A stretch of 64,000 nt of DNA from Desulfopila aestuarii DSM 18488 (lineage in GTDB: Bacteria; Desulfobacterota; Desulfobulbia; Desulfobulbales; Desulfocapsaceae): assembly GCF_900143695.1 (NCBI RefSeq), contig NZ_FRFE01000002.1, positions 310,001 to 374,000 on the forward strand. The letters run 5' to 3'. Of this stretch, positions 25,757 through 35,200 are shown piece after piece (position 1 is the stretch's first letter; each line of letters starts with the position of its first letter). The notes below the pieces were generated by a model, which did not search any database, had not been told where the DNA came from, and saw nothing but the letters and a program-made list of their open reading frames with translations. The translations under genes were made by a program, and so were the position numbers.

Positions 25757-26551
25757 ATGCCTATGTATGAAATTTTTTCGCAATACCCTATAGCCTTCTG
25801 GATAAGTGCCCTTGCATCTGTCATCCTCATTGGCATATCCAAGGCAGGTTTTGGCGCGGGAGTCGGAGTTATCGCCACCCCTCTCATGGCACTGACGATT
25901 CCTACCGCCGAGGCAGCCGCCCTGCTGTTGCCGATCCTCATCATCTCTGATTTCATGGCAATCCGACAGTATCGCGCACGTTTCGACCGACACAACTTGA
26001 TGGTTATGATTCCAGGTGCCGTCGCAGGTATTGCCATCGGCTGGTTCTTCTTCGGCTATTTCCGGGGCAACGAACGAATTCTGAAAATCGGCATCGGGTT
26101 ACTTGCCTTGGCCTTTGTCTCCTTCCAGCTCGGACATGCACGACTTGTTGGAGTTATTAAAGAACGCAAACCGAATGTCGGTGAAGGGCTTTTCTGGGGT
26201 ACACTCTCTGGCTTTACATCAACGCTTGCCCACGTGGGCAGCCCACCGGCCTTGGTTTATCTCCTGCCGCAAAACCTGCCACGGGATATTTATGTTGGCA
26301 CCACGATCTATTTCTTTACCATCACTAACCTCGTCAAGCTGATCCCCTACGCCCAGCTTAATCTGCTGCATGTCGGCAATATGACCGTCGTGCTGATACT
26401 TCTGCCGGTATCTTTTCTCGGAGTAAAACTTGGCTTCTTGCTCAATCAACGATGCAGTGACAAGTGGTTCAACCGGCTGATCTACGGCCTACTGTTTTTG
26501 ACGGGTGTCCAACTGTTATTTGGGATCGACATTGTCAGCATATTGAAATAA
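25757..26551 (+). CDS. TauE/SafE-family membrane exporter
   Basis: The protein of about 264 residues has eight or so hydrophobic segments and the duplicated TauE/SafE motifs: ISKAGFGAGVGVIATPLM (about residues 25-42) and SGFTSTLAHVGSPPALVY near the middle. Characterised members export sulfite, sulfoacetate or other small anions. The start is uncertain: GTG 25748, ATG 25757 and ATG 25763 are all in frame and none has a strong ribosome site. It diverges from the molybdoenzyme operon; if coregulated, it may move that enzyme's substrate or product. Confidence 0.88.
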   Translation: MPMYEIFSQYPIAFWISALASVILIGISKAGFGAGVGVIATPLMALTIPTAEAAALLLPILIISDFMAIRQYRARFDRHNLMVMIPGAVAGIAIGWFFFGYFRGNERILKIGIGLLALAFVSFQLGHARLVGVIKERKPNVGEGLFWGTLSGFTSTLAHVGSPPALVYLLPQNLPRDIYVGTTIYFFTITNLVKLIPYAQLNLLHVGNMTVVLILLPVSFLGVKLGFLLNQRCSDKWFNRLIYGLLFLTGVQLLFGIDIVSILK

Positions 26552-26606
26552 CAACTGATTTAAAAACGAATTTCCAGGTGATCAACATTCTTTACAGAGG
26601 AATAAC

Positions 26607-27050
26607 ATGTGTGATACTGCCATACAGGATCTTTATGCGGAAGAGTTTGCCAACTGCTTCGGTTGTGGGCGAAATAATCAGCACGGGCTGCAGCTGAAAA
26701 GCCATTGGCAAGGCGATGAGTGCATCTGCCGCCACACTCCAAAATCTCATTATACCGGGGGAGTACCAGGATTTCTTTATGGCGGAATGATCGCCTCGCT
26801 CATCGATTGTCATGGTGCCGCCACCGCTGCTGCCGCAAAATCGAGAGAAAGTGGGGAGCCCATCTCGCGGTTTGTCACCGCTTCTCTTAACGTCGATTTC
26901 GTGAAACCAACTCCAATCGGGATCGAACTTGAAATCCGCGGGAAAGCGACCGAAATTAAAAACCGCAAAGTAACAGTAGCTCTTCAGCTTTTCGCCGGAG
27001 AGACCCTTTGTGCCACCGGCAAAATGATACTGGTCCAGCTGAAGAATTGA
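26607..27050 (+). CDS. Hotdog-fold thioesterase (PaaI-like)
   Basis: The 147-residue protein has the small hotdog layout: an N-terminal FANCFGCGRNNQHGLQL segment, the active-site helix region GGVPGFLYGGMIASLIDCHGAATA with its conserved HG-to-YGG loop, and beta strands ending in GETLCATGKMILV. PaaI-type enzymes hydrolyse acyl- or aryl-CoA thioesters. The start follows CAGAGGAATAAC. It lies 55 bp after the TauE gene and is likely cotranscribed. Confidence 0.85.
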   Translation: MCDTAIQDLYAEEFANCFGCGRNNQHGLQLKSHWQGDECICRHTPKSHYTGGVPGFLYGGMIASLIDCHGAATAAAAKSRESGEPISRFVTASLNVDFVKPTPIGIELEIRGKATEIKNRKVTVALQLFAGETLCATGKMILVQLKN

Positions 27051-27051
27051 A

Positions 27052-27087
27052 GAAGAGAGGTAATGACTACCCAAAAATGCTCTCTTC
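27052..27087 (+). terminator. Stem-loop after the thioesterase gene
   Basis: GAAGAGAG (27052-27059) pairs with CTCTCTTC (27080-27087), directly after the thioesterase stop codon. A small inner stem (GTA/TAC) may extend it. No strong T run follows, so its activity is uncertain. Confidence 0.4.
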
Positions 27088-27204
27088 TCAACTAACATTT
27101 CAATGAACCACGAGTGATCTTCTTGCCGATGTCACAGACAAATACAATTCACCGGGGCCTGAGCTTTTATTAGTGTTATTGATGGCGCTTTTAAATAAAT
27201 GTTA

Positions 27205-27229
27205 TTGACAAAACATAAATTGCATGCAA
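27205..27229 (+). promoter_or_regulatory. Promoter-like box and TTGCATGCAA palindrome ahead of second TRAP operon
   Basis: A consensus TTGACA (27205-27210) is followed by the perfect 10-bp palindrome TTGCATGCAA (27220-27229), in the spacer where a repressor would block polymerase. A clear -10 box is not seen (AAGATT at 17-bp spacing). The palindrome resembles the TTGCATATT arms at 9358-9382. It is 640 bp from the DctP start, so its target may be a small transcript in between. Confidence 0.3.
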
Positions 27230-27467
27230 GATTACATATAAATTGAGCGCCAAAATCTTCTGTAGCAAACAGTTGATCACAGTCACCTTGGCTACAGCAA
27301 AAGTGACGTGAAAATGAGGAAGAAATGAATCCAAAAGGCTACAGGATGACTGTCACTGCATGGAGCAATTTTCTCCGTCTCTTATGGGGTTCAATTTTTC
27401 CTCAAGTTATCCTGGTGCGAATTTCTCAACTCACTACAGATCACCCCTCAAGTCGGAGACGCACTGA

Positions 27468-27671
27468 TCATTTTCTGAAAGAAAGTCCCCATTTCCTCTC
27501 CGACCCATTCCCTGCTAATCCAGGAAAATTGACCCAGCCAATCACGTGTTTTTTACCGTTGTACTTAACACTTACAATCACAAAAGCACATATGAACGTA
27601 CCGACGCCGAAAACAGAGGCAATGCTCTTGCCATTGATCCGTGCCCGTTGTTTGAACATTATGCCTGACAT
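27468..27671 (-). CDS. Possible small protein, unknown
   Basis: On the minus strand a frame of about 68 residues (ATG 27671; TTG at 27683 possible) reads as a plausible basic, hydrophobic small protein containing FKQRARINGKSIASVFG and a C-terminal GWVNFPGLAGNGSERKWGL. A plus-strand frame across the same bases (27325-27738) is less protein-like despite an AGGAAG site. The 750-bp gap between the thioesterase and the TRAP operon has no other gene. No family is recognised. Confidence 0.3.
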   Translation of the reverse strand: MSGIMFKQRARINGKSIASVFGVGTFICAFVIVSVKYNGKKHVIGWVNFPGLAGNGSERKWGLSFRK

Positions 27672-27872
27672 TTTCTGGGGCAAAACCCCAATGACGTCAC
27701 TTTTCCAAGCATTACGACTGCAACATCTGTTAGGATAATAGCGACTTGCCTGTCACTGGTTCACCTTGACAGATGACAGGGCGTTCGCCATGCCATTGTG
27801 GCACAAACAGTTGTATATGACAGCGGCATTAGAAACCAACTGGACAGAAAACAACATCAACGGAGGTTACGC

Positions 27873-28892
27873 ATGAAAAGAATCTTGTATTCCGGCTCGT
27901 TCGTTCTGGCAATTTGGTCACTGCTCCTCATCATCCCCTCTGGTTCCACCGCAAAAGATGTCACCCTGAAATACGCAACGTTTTTCCCCCCAACCCACAG
28001 TCAAAGTCAGCTGGCCGAAGCCTGGTGCAAAGCCGTTGAAGAAAAGACTGAAGGAAGAGTAAAGTTTGAGTATTATCCAGGTGGCAGCCTCCTGAACGGC
28101 AAACAGATATATGATGGCGTGGTTGATGACATTGCTGATGTTGGATTCTCGGTGCTTGCCTATACCGCTGGCCGTTTTCCTGTCACCGCAGCTCTCGATC
28201 TGCCCCTAGGATACCCTTCAGGCGTTGTTGCGACTAAAGTCGCCAATGACGTGTACAACACCTTGAAACCGTCGGAATTCGACGACGTTCACCTCCTTTA
28301 TCTGCATGCCCATGGTCCGGGTTTCATTAACACCAGAGATAAAGAGGCAAAAAAACTTGAAGATCTCCAAGGACTGCGAATCCGTTCAACCGGCATGAGT
28401 GCAGGCATGGTCAAGAGCCTCGGCGGAACTCCGGTTGCCCAGTCCATGGGAGAGGCATATGAAAGTCTGCAAAAAGGTGTGGTTGATGGTAGCGCCCATC
28501 CAATGGAAGCCAATCTTGGCTGGAAATTGGGCGAAGTCATCAAGTATACCACACGCGCCTACTCCGTTGCCTACACCACGACCTTCTTTGTCGCCATCAA
28601 CAAAGATAAATGGGGCTCTCTTGACCCCAAAGACCAGGAAATTATTACAGCTATCAATAAAGAATGGCTCGTTAAGCATGGTGAGGCATGGGATGAAAGC
28701 GACAAAGTCGCCATGGACGATTTCCTGAAAAAAGGAAATACCACTATCGATCTCAGCGAAGAGGAATCTGCCCGCTGGGCAGCCGCAGTTACGCCTTATA
28801 TTGATGAGTATGCCGCTGAGATCAGCAAGAAAGGAATAGATGGTAAAAATGTCATCGAAACCATCAAGGCATCTCTGAAAGCCAATAAGTAA
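27873..28892 (+). CDS. TRAP transporter solute-binding protein (DctP family), second system
   Basis: Starting at ATG 27873, right after CGGAGGTTACGC, the protein has 339 residues with a signal peptide ending near GSTAK. The DctP fold is marked by LKYATFFPPTHSQSQ, EYYPGGSLLNGKQIYDGV, LDLPLGYPSG, the arginine region LRIRSTGMSAG, and MGEAYESLQKGVVDGSAHP. Its ligand-contact segments differ from those of the DctP at 10937, so it should bind another acid. DctQ and DctM follow directly. Confidence 0.92.
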   Translation: MKRILYSGSFVLAIWSLLLIIPSGSTAKDVTLKYATFFPPTHSQSQLAEAWCKAVEEKTEGRVKFEYYPGGSLLNGKQIYDGVVDDIADVGFSVLAYTAGRFPVTAALDLPLGYPSGVVATKVANDVYNTLKPSEFDDVHLLYLHAHGPGFINTRDKEAKKLEDLQGLRIRSTGMSAGMVKSLGGTPVAQSMGEAYESLQKGVVDGSAHPMEANLGWKLGEVIKYTTRAYSVAYTTTFFVAINKDKWGSLDPKDQEIITAINKEWLVKHGEAWDESDKVAMDDFLKKGNTTIDLSEEESARWAAAVTPYIDEYAAEISKKGIDGKNVIETIKASLKANK

Positions 28893-28984
28893 TAGAAACC
28901 TGTCTGGCCAACTCTGCAGACTGAGCGGCTTCTTTGTTTCAGTCTGCAGACGGGCAATTCCCCTTACAAGGAGAAGGGAGAGTA

Positions 28985-29467
28985 ATGGATATTTTGGAAA
29001 AGTCGATCCAGTTTCTCTCGGAAAAACTGCGAATTGTTGGAGCATTCTGTCTTTTTGGCATGGCAGTCCTCACCTGTGCCGACATCATCGGACGCCTGTT
29101 TAAACATCCGATTTTTGGTACGGTAGAACTTGTCAGTTTCATGGCAGTTTTCGCCATAGCCACAGCAATGCCGGTTGCCCAGGTCAGCCGAATCCATATC
29201 GGTGTCGAACTATTGGTAACGAAGCTGCCAAAAAAATTACGATTGTTCATTGAGCTGTGTGTCGAGATACTGAGCCTTGCACTGTTTAGCATAATCAGCT
29301 GGCGTATGTTCCTCTTTGGCTTTAAGCAAAAGGCCTCGGGTGAGGTATCCCTCAATCTGCATCTGCCAGAGTATTTCATTATTCTGGCCCTGGCCTGTTG
29401 CTGCGTCATCCTCTGCCTTGTTATGGTCATGGCGATCATTAAAACCTTTACCAAATTGTGGAAATAA
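28985..29467 (+). CDS. TRAP transporter small membrane subunit (DctQ family), second system
   Basis: The 160-residue protein from ATG 28985 (after AAGGGAGAGTA) has four hydrophobic segments and the DctQ-type TCADIIGRLFKHPIFGTVEL stretch. Its TAA stop shares one base with the ATG of the permease gene (TAATG), giving translational coupling. Confidence 0.9.
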   Translation: MDILEKSIQFLSEKLRIVGAFCLFGMAVLTCADIIGRLFKHPIFGTVELVSFMAVFAIATAMPVAQVSRIHIGVELLVTKLPKKLRLFIELCVEILSLALFSIISWRMFLFGFKQKASGEVSLNLHLPEYFIILALACCCVILCLVMVMAIIKTFTKLWK

Positions 29468-30783
29468 TGAGTGGTACGACGATAGGTGTTGTTGGAATTG
29501 TATTTATGATCGCCATGTTTTTAACCAAGATGCCGGTAGCCTATGTCATGGCTACGGTTGGCTTTCTTGGATTTGCTTTAACCGCCTCAATGCATGGCAG
29601 CATGAATCTGCTGGTCAAAGACTTCTATGAAGTTTTCTCATCATATAGCTTGACCACAATCCCACTGTTTATCCTCATGGGCCAAATTGCCTTCAATTCC
29701 GGTATTAGCGGCAAACTCTACGCAACAGCATATCGATTTCTCGGTCACAAAAAGGGTGGCCTGGCCATAGCAACAGTAACGGCCTGCACTGCCTTTGGGG
29801 CAGTCTGCGGATCAAGCGCAGCAACCGCAGCTACCATGGCAACGGTAGGTTTGCCTGAGATGCGAAAATTCGGCTATAGCGACTCTCTGGCAGCGGGCTC
29901 TGTGGCCTCAGGCGGTGGTCTGGGGATGATCATGCCCCCCAGTGTCGTCTTGATTATTTACGGAATTCTCACTGAGCAATCTATCGGCAAACTCTTCATG
30001 GCCGGGATAATTCCGGCTATCCTTGTAACCATATTGTTCATCCTGACCGTTCTCATCTGGTGTGCACTTGCCCCGGAACATGGACCGAAAGGAGAAAGGT
30101 TCAGCTGGAAAGAGAGAATTCGATCACTCCGGGGCATGGGCGAAACCCTGCTCATCTTCATTCTGGTCATCGGCAGTATGTTTTTTGGCATCTGTACAGC
30201 TACTGAAGCGGCATCGGTAGGTGTTATCGGTGTGCTGACAATATCCGTTGTCCAACGGCAACTCAGCTGGAAATCATTTGTCGATGCCCTCTACGAAACG
30301 CTCAATACCTCATGCATGATAATGATGCTGGTCGCAGGTGCCACGGTTTTTGGTAAATTTCTCGCTGTAACCCGCATCCCGTATGATATCGCCACCTGGA
30401 TCGGTGGTTTTGATCTGCCGCCACTCCTTATTTTATTTATGATTATTCTGGTGTACTTCCTGGGTGGCTGTTTTATGGACTCCCTGGCCTTGGTAATGCT
30501 TACCATCCCTGTGTTCTTCCCGATTATTATGAATCTCGGTTACGATCCTATCTGGTTTGGAATCATCATCGTCATGGTCACTGAAATGGGTGTCATCACA
30601 CCGCCTGTCGGCATCAATGTTTATGTCGTCTATGGCGTGTCTCAGGGATTACCGGGCCCACCAATGAGGTTAGAATCAATTTTCAAGGGAATCGCCCCAT
30701 TCATGATCGCAGTTTTGATCGGTTCAATTCTCATGGCTATCTTTCCGCAAATTGTCCTGTTTCTACCCAACCTGATGGGCTAG
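29467..30783 (+). CDS. TRAP transporter large permease (DctM family), second system
   Basis: The 438-residue permease has about 12 membrane segments and DctM motifs: GSSAATAATMATVGLPEM, GLGMIMPPSVVLIIYGILTE, CTATEAASVGVIGVL and VTEMGVITPPVGINVYVV. The ATG at 29467 is chosen over a GTG at 29458 because of the TAATG coupling with dctQ. Together with the two genes upstream it forms a complete importer. Confidence 0.93.
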   Translation: MSGTTIGVVGIVFMIAMFLTKMPVAYVMATVGFLGFALTASMHGSMNLLVKDFYEVFSSYSLTTIPLFILMGQIAFNSGISGKLYATAYRFLGHKKGGLAIATVTACTAFGAVCGSSAATAATMATVGLPEMRKFGYSDSLAAGSVASGGGLGMIMPPSVVLIIYGILTEQSIGKLFMAGIIPAILVTILFILTVLIWCALAPEHGPKGERFSWKERIRSLRGMGETLLIFILVIGSMFFGICTATEAASVGVIGVLTISVVQRQLSWKSFVDALYETLNTSCMIMMLVAGATVFGKFLAVTRIPYDIATWIGGFDLPPLLILFMIILVYFLGGCFMDSLALVMLTIPVFFPIIMNLGYDPIWFGIIIVMVTEMGVITPPVGINVYVVYGVSQGLPGPPMRLESIFKGIAPFMIAVLIGSILMAIFPQIVLFLPNLMG

Positions 30784-30975
30784 CAGAATAATGACTATTT
30801 GACGGGTGCCTTGAGCTGGTCACCTGACCAAGGTATTACGTTCTGTCTTCGCATCTGGAATGCACAACTGATGGTTGGGAGCGAATGCCTGGCCCTCCGA
30901 CTCGCGCCAAGCAGGTTTGAAGGGATAGCGAGAAAAATCGTAGAAATAAGGACCTGACAGAGGTTAAGCACACCC

Positions 30976-31006
30976 CTTGTCGCTTCTCTTATACAGAAGC
31001 GACAAG
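30976..31006. terminator. 12-bp perfect stem-loop between convergent genes
   Basis: CTTGTCGCTTCT (30976-30987) pairs perfectly with AGAAGCGACAAG (30995-31006) around a 7-nt loop. It lies 8 bp beyond the stop of the minus-strand IscA-like gene and 190 bp beyond the TRAP permease stop. There is no T run on either strand, so it may be a shared terminator or a transcript 3' end protector. Confidence 0.55.
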
Positions 31007-31013
31007 CGGTGGG

Positions 31014-31430
31014 TTACATTTTTGCAGCAGCAAGCTTGCGTCTGGCTCTCATTCGTCTGCCTTTCGCACAGGGGGTCTCGCAGCTTTTGCATATGCCGTT
31101 ACAGCGCATTTTGCCGGTAGGACTACACCCGAATGCACATGTTCCGCATGCATTTGGAGGAACTATTCCGCTCCCACTTAAACGAAATGCAAACCCGTCA
31201 CTGTCTATGGTGATCGGACCATATTCATGCATCAGTGCAGGATCGACCATAATAGTATAGCCTTCGATCTGATAACACTGGTCTTCCTGTTTTCGAGCAT
31301 CGGTGCTGATACCGAAAAAGCGAATACCGCAACCACCGGTCAACAACGAAATGCGAACAGGTGACGATTCCCTGTTTTGAAAGAACTCTGTCATGGCCTT
31401 CGCTGCCGAAGATGTCATCTGAATCATCAT
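31014..31430 (-). CDS. IscA/HesB-like protein with Cys-rich C-terminal tail
   Basis: The 138-residue protein begins at ATG 31430, 4 nt after AAAGGA. Residues 1-95 follow the A-type Fe-S carrier fold: ITSSAAKAM-like start (MTSSAAKAMTEFF), the first conserved cysteine in GGCGIRFFG, and the ITIDSDGFAFRLSG strand region. The usual C-terminal CGCG motif is replaced by a basic tail with seven cysteines (ACGTCAFGC, then RCNGICKSCETPC). It may bind an Fe-S cluster or zinc with extra ligands. No other Fe-S assembly gene is adjacent. Confidence 0.75.
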   Translation of the reverse strand: MMIQMTSSAAKAMTEFFQNRESSPVRISLLTGGCGIRFFGISTDARKQEDQCYQIEGYTIMVDPALMHEYGPITIDSDGFAFRLSGSGIVPPNACGTCAFGCSPTGKMRCNGICKSCETPCAKGRRMRARRKLAAAKM

Positions 31431-31576
31431 TATGTCCTTTAAAGCTTGCTCCGAAACAACCTGCAAAGATTGATCACATTCGATCGTCCATCATTGCCTT
31501 GCGGTTAGCTCTCCGCCTATTGCATATTATATTACATGCTATCAGCAATAGCAAAACTTATGTCAGTATAAAATTG

Positions 31577-31771
31577 TTTCTGATTACCCCGAAAGCTCAG
31601 CTACATGAAGTGAAGGGTTAGGAGAGAGGAGTGAGGAGCGCCTGCATGAAATGATAGTGCTCGTTCCAACAATATGAAAGTAGGAGAAATTCTGTTGAGT
31701 GACCACTTCCCAATATGTCACACCTCTCACCTCTCACCTAACCTTATCAGGCTGAGAATGAGGGGTAATCA
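31577..31771. repeat. Dispersed 59-bp repeat (copy 1) forming an inverted-repeat element
   Basis: Positions 31577-31635 match 62121-62179 at 53 of 59 positions, counted by hand, in the same orientation. Within this copy the motif TGATTACCCC at 31581-31590 is also repeated in inverted orientation at 31762-31771, and the arms continue with imperfect matches (CTCAGC, GGTTAGG, then GAG-rich repeats; right arm 31723-31771). The whole resembles a small non-autonomous mobile or REP-like element of about 190 bp. The remaining sequence from 31431 to 31969 shows no supported gene. Confidence 0.6.
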
Positions 31772-31969
31772 AAAAATTGTTTATGCTGCTATTGATGCTC
31801 TGGGCTTTGCACTCCGCCTTTTCCAGCTATTGCTCATTGAGGAAGTTCGTCAATAGTGGAAGACTGCACCAAAATCGGCATCACCAACCACTTGATTGAT
31901 ATTCACTAATCAGAAAAAGGTGACACAACAACATCCAGGGCAGCACTGATTTCACCCACCAGTACATTC

Positions 31970-32275
31970 CTATTTCTTTTTGATCTTTTCCTGCTCTTTC
32001 ACCTTCTCTTTCATTTCCTGCAGTTCGTGTTCCAGGCGTTCCACGGTCTTACTCCTGCTTTGTATCTTCTTGTTCAAAGAGGCTACAACCAGGTCCATTT
32101 CCTTTTTCACGGCAGTGAGTTCCCGTTTGGCCTGGGCTACACGTTTTCCCTGCTCCTTGATTGTTACTGCTGTCGTAGGTGGTTTTTCTTTGCGGATTTT
32201 CTCAATCCTGGCCATTAATGCGGTCGAGATTTCTTTGTGCTGTTTCATTGCCTGATCAAAATCCTTTATCTCCAT
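31970..32275 (-). CDS. Small charged coiled-coil protein at the end of the eCIS locus
   Basis: The 101-residue protein is rich in Lys and Glu and predicted to be almost wholly helical, with heptad-like spacing from about residue 40 to the end (VAQAKRELTAVKKEMDLVV, then LEHELQEMKEKVKEQEK). No domain is recognised. It follows the fibre-like gene by 11 bp and is the last gene of the eCIS operon. It could be a fibre chaperone or trimerisation partner; that is a guess from position. Confidence 0.7.
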   Translation of the reverse strand: MEIKDFDQAMKQHKEISTALMARIEKIRKEKPPTTAVTIKEQGKRVAQAKRELTAVKKEMDLVVASLNKKIQSRSKTVERLEHELQEMKEKVKEQEKIKKK

Positions 32276-32286
32276 CTCACGCTCCC

Positions 32287-35200
32287 TTAGCTACGAATAT
32301 TGAAATCGGTCAGCGGTGCCGGGGTAGTGGTGCCGACCCGAATGAAGTCTCCGGTAGTTATATTGCCCATCAGCGCAACCCGGTGACGATTGCCAAGCGA
32401 CATGGAATTAACGTTGTATCCCGCCTTGACATAGTTGCCCATGGCAATCAAATTCCGTCCCCACAAGCGTATTGTAGCCCCATCCTCCAAAGGCTCAGTT
32501 TGCAGGTGATCACATACATTATTGTTGAAGGTGACTTTCTCGAAGCAAAATTCTATCCATTCGTTGATGGCCCAATAGCGAAATTCCACCAGACAACTGC
32601 GGCCGGGACCACGGAAATGGTTATCCGTGACCACAGCGCTGCCAAACATCAATTCAATGGCCAGTTTTTCCAGATCATAGTGGAATCCCATCGGCCCGAT
32701 CAATAACAGCGCCCGATGTTCCCTCTGAGCCTCAAATCCGTTACTGGTATAGCCGGTACGATTGTGGTTTATCTGACAGACCGGACAGGCGACACCGATA
32801 CTTATTGCAGGCATGTCCCTGCCAGTATTGGTCAAAGGATCAATACCGGTATCGAGGATCTCGTTCCCTTCAATACGCACCATGGCATCCGACTCTGCGA
32901 AAAGATGCTCGGCAAATACAGTAATGCCAAGTGAGGTAAAACCACTGTACCCACAACAGCTGACAAGGTTGTTGCTGAGGTTTGCCGAGGCGAAGATCTC
33001 AAGGAGTATACCGCTCATCAGACATTGTGAGATTCTGTTGTCGCTGACTTTGAGCAAATCTTCCTGAAGGGATGTAATGCCCATACCGCATTGCTGAACA
33101 CTGTTCCCGCAAACGTGATTATCTTCACCTGTGCTGTGCAAGATGCCAAAATAGACTTCCTCTATCGTATTCCTGCATACGCGCGTCTCGTTGCAGTCAT
33201 CAACCCGTACACCAAACCAGCCACTCCCCATGCCATCGATACGATTATTTTCGACCGTAACATGATTCACGCGGGAGATAACAATCCCAACACTTGGACC
33301 GATTAGCCTGTTTCCGTCTATACGACTATAATCCCCTGTACCGTCATTTTTCGCCAACGGGCCTAGACAATAGATACCGGCCGGTAACGCCGCCGCCGGA
33401 GAGGGTTTACTGGCGGAGTGTAGAACATTATCAACAACTACCGTATGATCAGCCCCAGCCCGAATACCACCCCAGAGCGCACCTGGCAGCTCAATAAAGT
33501 TGTCTGCGACTCGGCACTGTTCCACATCAACCATGATTGCATAGACACTGTCGTCGAGATAGACACGCAACGCTGTTGTGTCTGTAGGTACAGGCAACCC
33601 CACAATCTCACCCGTGCGACGGATCTCATTATTGACAACCTGTGAGTAGCGTGCCCCTCCTCGCAGCCAGACACCTATCTGAAAATCATGGAACCGATTA
33701 CTGTCGATCTGACAGGAAGCGTCCATGTCGCTATCAATCCGGACTCCATACAAACCAAAAGAAAACGTCAGATTGCTATCAGTAGAATCCAATAATCTAT
33801 ACACCATGCCACTGATGCTATTCCGCTCAATCAGCAGGCGATCGCTGAAGTCGAAAACCCAAATGCCCACAAACATATTACGCATATGGTTATCTCTAAC
33901 GACCACATCAGCCACATCCTGCATCAGGATACCAACATGACCTGAAAGCTGTTGTCCCACAACAGCTAAACCACATCCGGTCACCAATACCTCGGAACAA
34001 TCATGCAGATACAACAGAAACGATTCTTCCGCAGCCACCGTCGTTTCAAAACGAATGGATTCCACTTCCACCCTGGTTACAACCTGATCGGCGCAGCCAA
34101 TCTCCAGCATATAGTCAAGACCGCTGCTGTCACGGACGATTGCACCTGGGCTTTCCCCATGGAAACGGATGTCGGATGTGTATATTTCTAGGGGTGCTGC
34201 GATCTCATGTACACCGGTGCGAAGGCAGACACAGCCCCCCGTCTCCGCCAGGGCATCAATTGCATCCTGGATATTCTCACCCGGATTGACCACGATGTCA
34301 CAACACCCGCCGCTAAAGTCGGGAGGCCAGTGTTCACGGCAATCTGTCTCATCCCCTGGAAAAGTGACCAGAGCCAGGCGGGCATAGTGACGGTGTATGC
34401 CCTGAGGCGGGGCCGTCGTGAGCTTTTCCAATGAACTATCGGAAGCCCTGGCCGCGATATTCCAGAAATCGTTGCAACGGAACTCACCACCGTCAGGATC
34501 ACGGCTGAACGCTATCTGCACCCCGTTTTCCAGGTGCACCCAGACACCGGCAGCGGGCACCGGGATGACACCCTGGCTACCGGCCCCATCAAGGTCGACG
34601 AGCAGGTTATCTTCAGCGTCCCGGACCTCACCTTTCTGATCCCAGCGTATGGCGCGCAGATGCCGTTTCTCAAGGGTATCATCGCCGATATCGGTTGGGA
34701 CGAGATTAGCGGGTAGTGCCGGACTAAACGTAATGGTTTGCTTGGCATCATTAACAGTAATTTTTCGCATCTCGCCAAAACGCCGCATAGGATCTGCATC
34801 GTCACCGGAAAGCTCACGCCAGTCATCGACGATCTCGACCCAGTCCCCGCTGTTAAAGCGGAGCACCGCATCGCGTCCAAGACTCGCCAGCTTCAACTCG
34901 CTGGCAGAAATCACTTCAGTAACAGACACTGCAACGCTTGCGTTATCGCGCGACCATTTGAATGTGGCTGAGCCGAGATCACCTCCATCGTGTATCTCGA
35001 CACGGTAGAGCTGATTTTCCATTCCGCGATAGCCGCCGCTGGGGGGGAGTTGGCAGGGGTCATCACCGCCGGTAAACTCAACATCCCGACTTGAGAGACG
35101 TCCAGCCGATGGGCTTGTCAGATCGTCCCATGCCGCCTCCAGATCAGTGTCGGGACTGGTGCAGGTGATCCCGGTAGAGATGTTCTCCAGCAGTCTGACC

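Noticed and set aside
27325-27738. Plus-strand open frame of 137 codons
   Set aside because: It has an AGGAAG site but a sequence without order or motif; the minus-strand frame is somewhat more protein-like.
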